Below are positions 62,701 through 64,000 of a stretch of 64,000 nucleotides of DNA, in pieces. The number at the start of each line of letters is the position of its first letter. The stretch's first letter is position 1. This stretch comes from Tyto alba (lineage: Eukaryota; Chordata; Aves; Strigiformes; Tytonidae): the NCBI RefSeq assembly GCF_018691265.1, contig NW_024881322.1:13355489-13419488 (forward strand), read 5' to 3'. Below the pieces are notes generated by a model. The model had not been told where the DNA came from. It was given only the letters and a program-made list of their open reading frames with translations, and did not search any database. Both the position numbers and the translations under genes were made by a program.

Positions 62701-64000
62701 ATCCAGCACTGGATTGGATTGTAAAGTACCCTTTGACTCTTTCATGAAGGACACAGTAGAAACACATGCTGCTGAAGGAGTGTTTCCTTCTGACCATGAA
62801 GTACCACAGCATTTTATTGAATTAAGAACTGCATAAGGATCTGTGCTTTTAATCTGGCCAGTGTGTTGAGAATTTTTTTTTAGCTCATTGGTACCATGAT
62901 GTCATTCACTTCTGATATAACAGACATTTATTAGGGTATGTACGTGAATTTCAGTTACTCTCTAAATTAAAAAAAAACCTGCAAAGTAGCCTCATATTTC
63001 CCTAAGAAAATAAAAGCACACTAAACCTCAAACAGATGTTGAAAATTAGTATGTTCAGGATATGTTCTTGGGGTCTCTCTTTGATCTGATGTTTATCAGG
63101 GTTCATCACAGGTAACTCAGTGGAGCTAAACAGTTACATTTGGGTAAACGTGATCACCAGCAGCTTTTAATCTTGTTCCATTGGATTCAAATGCCCTTAC
63201 ATGAGCAAATTTACCAGTGCAGTCTACAATACTTGATTAATTATGAACTGTGTGATGTGACTCCCAAGCTAACCAGCAAGAAGGCACAGAAGGCAAAAGA
63301 GAAGGACACTAAATTTGAGCCCACTGTGCTCCATCCTGACTGATATTAATTATGCTGTATCCAAACTGGTCTCTTTTTTATCTTTTTGTTTTCCAATCAG
63401 TCCTGCAAGTCAAACTGTAAAAATTCTAATGTAATTTCCCTGAATTCTGGAGAAACCAAGACTGAAATTGGCACCTGAAAAGAGAAATCTTATTAAAAAT
63501 AGCTATTATAGTCTCATTTTTTTAATGCTTGTGTTTGGTTATTTTTCTTTTTTAAGAAGCTCAGCCCCTGGAGATAGTAGCCTGATTCTACTTTATACTG
63601 AGACCTCGTTATACCATCTGGTAGTATGAACCAGGTGTAAAGTGGGGGTAAGAGTAATTTATTTCTATGTACTTCAAAGCTCTTTTATATTTCCAGAATG
63701 GTCAAAAATCACCATAGTGTAAATGGGAATCAGGCTCAAATAGGTGGACTGACATTCCCATTTTTTCAGATGGAAATGAAAAAGGGATAGGCAGAAATCA
63801 TACTGGGGGAAGAGAGGATGGACTAAGCCTTATTTAGCTACAAATAGGAATTCATTAACATCCATTCTGAACTGAAAAACAGACTAGGTAAACCGGCCAA
63901 ATCCTGGTTTACCAGCCCCAATCCATACCCTTGCTGACAGTAAAGAAAACATGAAAGGGAGGGAAGCGAGCACCAGTCAAACCATAGTAGTCAGTACCTG
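56728..64000. other. AT-rich intergenic or intronic DNA
   Basis: No gene or interspersed repeat recognised over about 7 kb apart from the homopolymers listed and an A-rich block at about 60708-60732. Several stretches (for example 57150-57420 and 58840-58960) look like conserved non-coding sequence by eye only. Open frames such as 60926-61279 and 61239-61589 (minus) have no domain and overlap each other. Confidence 0.5.
59515..59544. repeat. A10 followed by a 20-base G run
   Basis: An A run changes directly into twenty consecutive G (59525-59544). The G run could form a quadruplex. Such homopolymers are unstable in replication and often mis-sized in assemblies. Confidence 0.9.

Overview
The window is most likely nuclear DNA from a bird. 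The evidence is repeat content: CR1 LINE 3' ends closing on the avian ATTCTRTGATTCTAT motif, avian-type LTRs (one starting TGTGCTGGTTTTGGCTGGG on the minus strand), and worn MIR/L3-like and old CR1 relics shared by amniotes. The background is AT-rich and non-coding. There are no operons, Shine-Dalgarno sites or long credible ORFs. Most open frames are chance frames, or lie in GC-rich or repeat DNA.

Layout. From 1 to about 12.7 kb the window appears to hold the 5' part of a minus-strand gene I cannot name. A CpG-island promoter (about 12365-12720) carries a near-consensus ZNF143/THAP11-type site and an M-box-like E-box. Just downstream lies a strong Kozak ATG starting a 7-codon coding exon (MAEAEEK) that ends in a splice donor. 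A 39-nt in-frame exon candidate (8540-8578, ETRSNEESTDESE) follows in intron-like DNA; further exon candidates are much weaker. From 12.7 to 40 kb the sequence is intergenic-like, with simple repeats at the CpG island edge, three MIR/L3-like SINE relics (23.8, 24.8, 26.0 kb), old antisense CR1 pieces (17.2, 33.7 kb), two younger CR1 3' ends (29.2, 31.2 kb) and a solo LTR of about 1.07 kb (21028-22100).

The segment 40.6-46.4 kb is a retroelement nest. It holds a CR1 whose 3' part and 5' part lie in opposite orientation, as expected from twin-primed (5'-inverted) insertion. That CR1 is interrupted by a 549-bp solo LTR with a perfect 6-bp target duplication. Next come an unexplained GC-rich island, a 581-bp minus-strand solo LTR, and a diverged relative of the 21-kb LTR. 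From 46.4 to 64 kb there is AT-rich DNA without a recognised gene. It contains homopolymer tracts, some stretches that look like conserved non-coding elements, and two weak coding-like signals (a kinase-like peptide near 50.6 kb minus, an exon-like block at 51.1 kb plus).

I did not find a new molecular system. The best observations are the structure and relative order of events in the 40.6-42.7 kb nest, and the promoter and first exon of the unidentified minus-strand gene.
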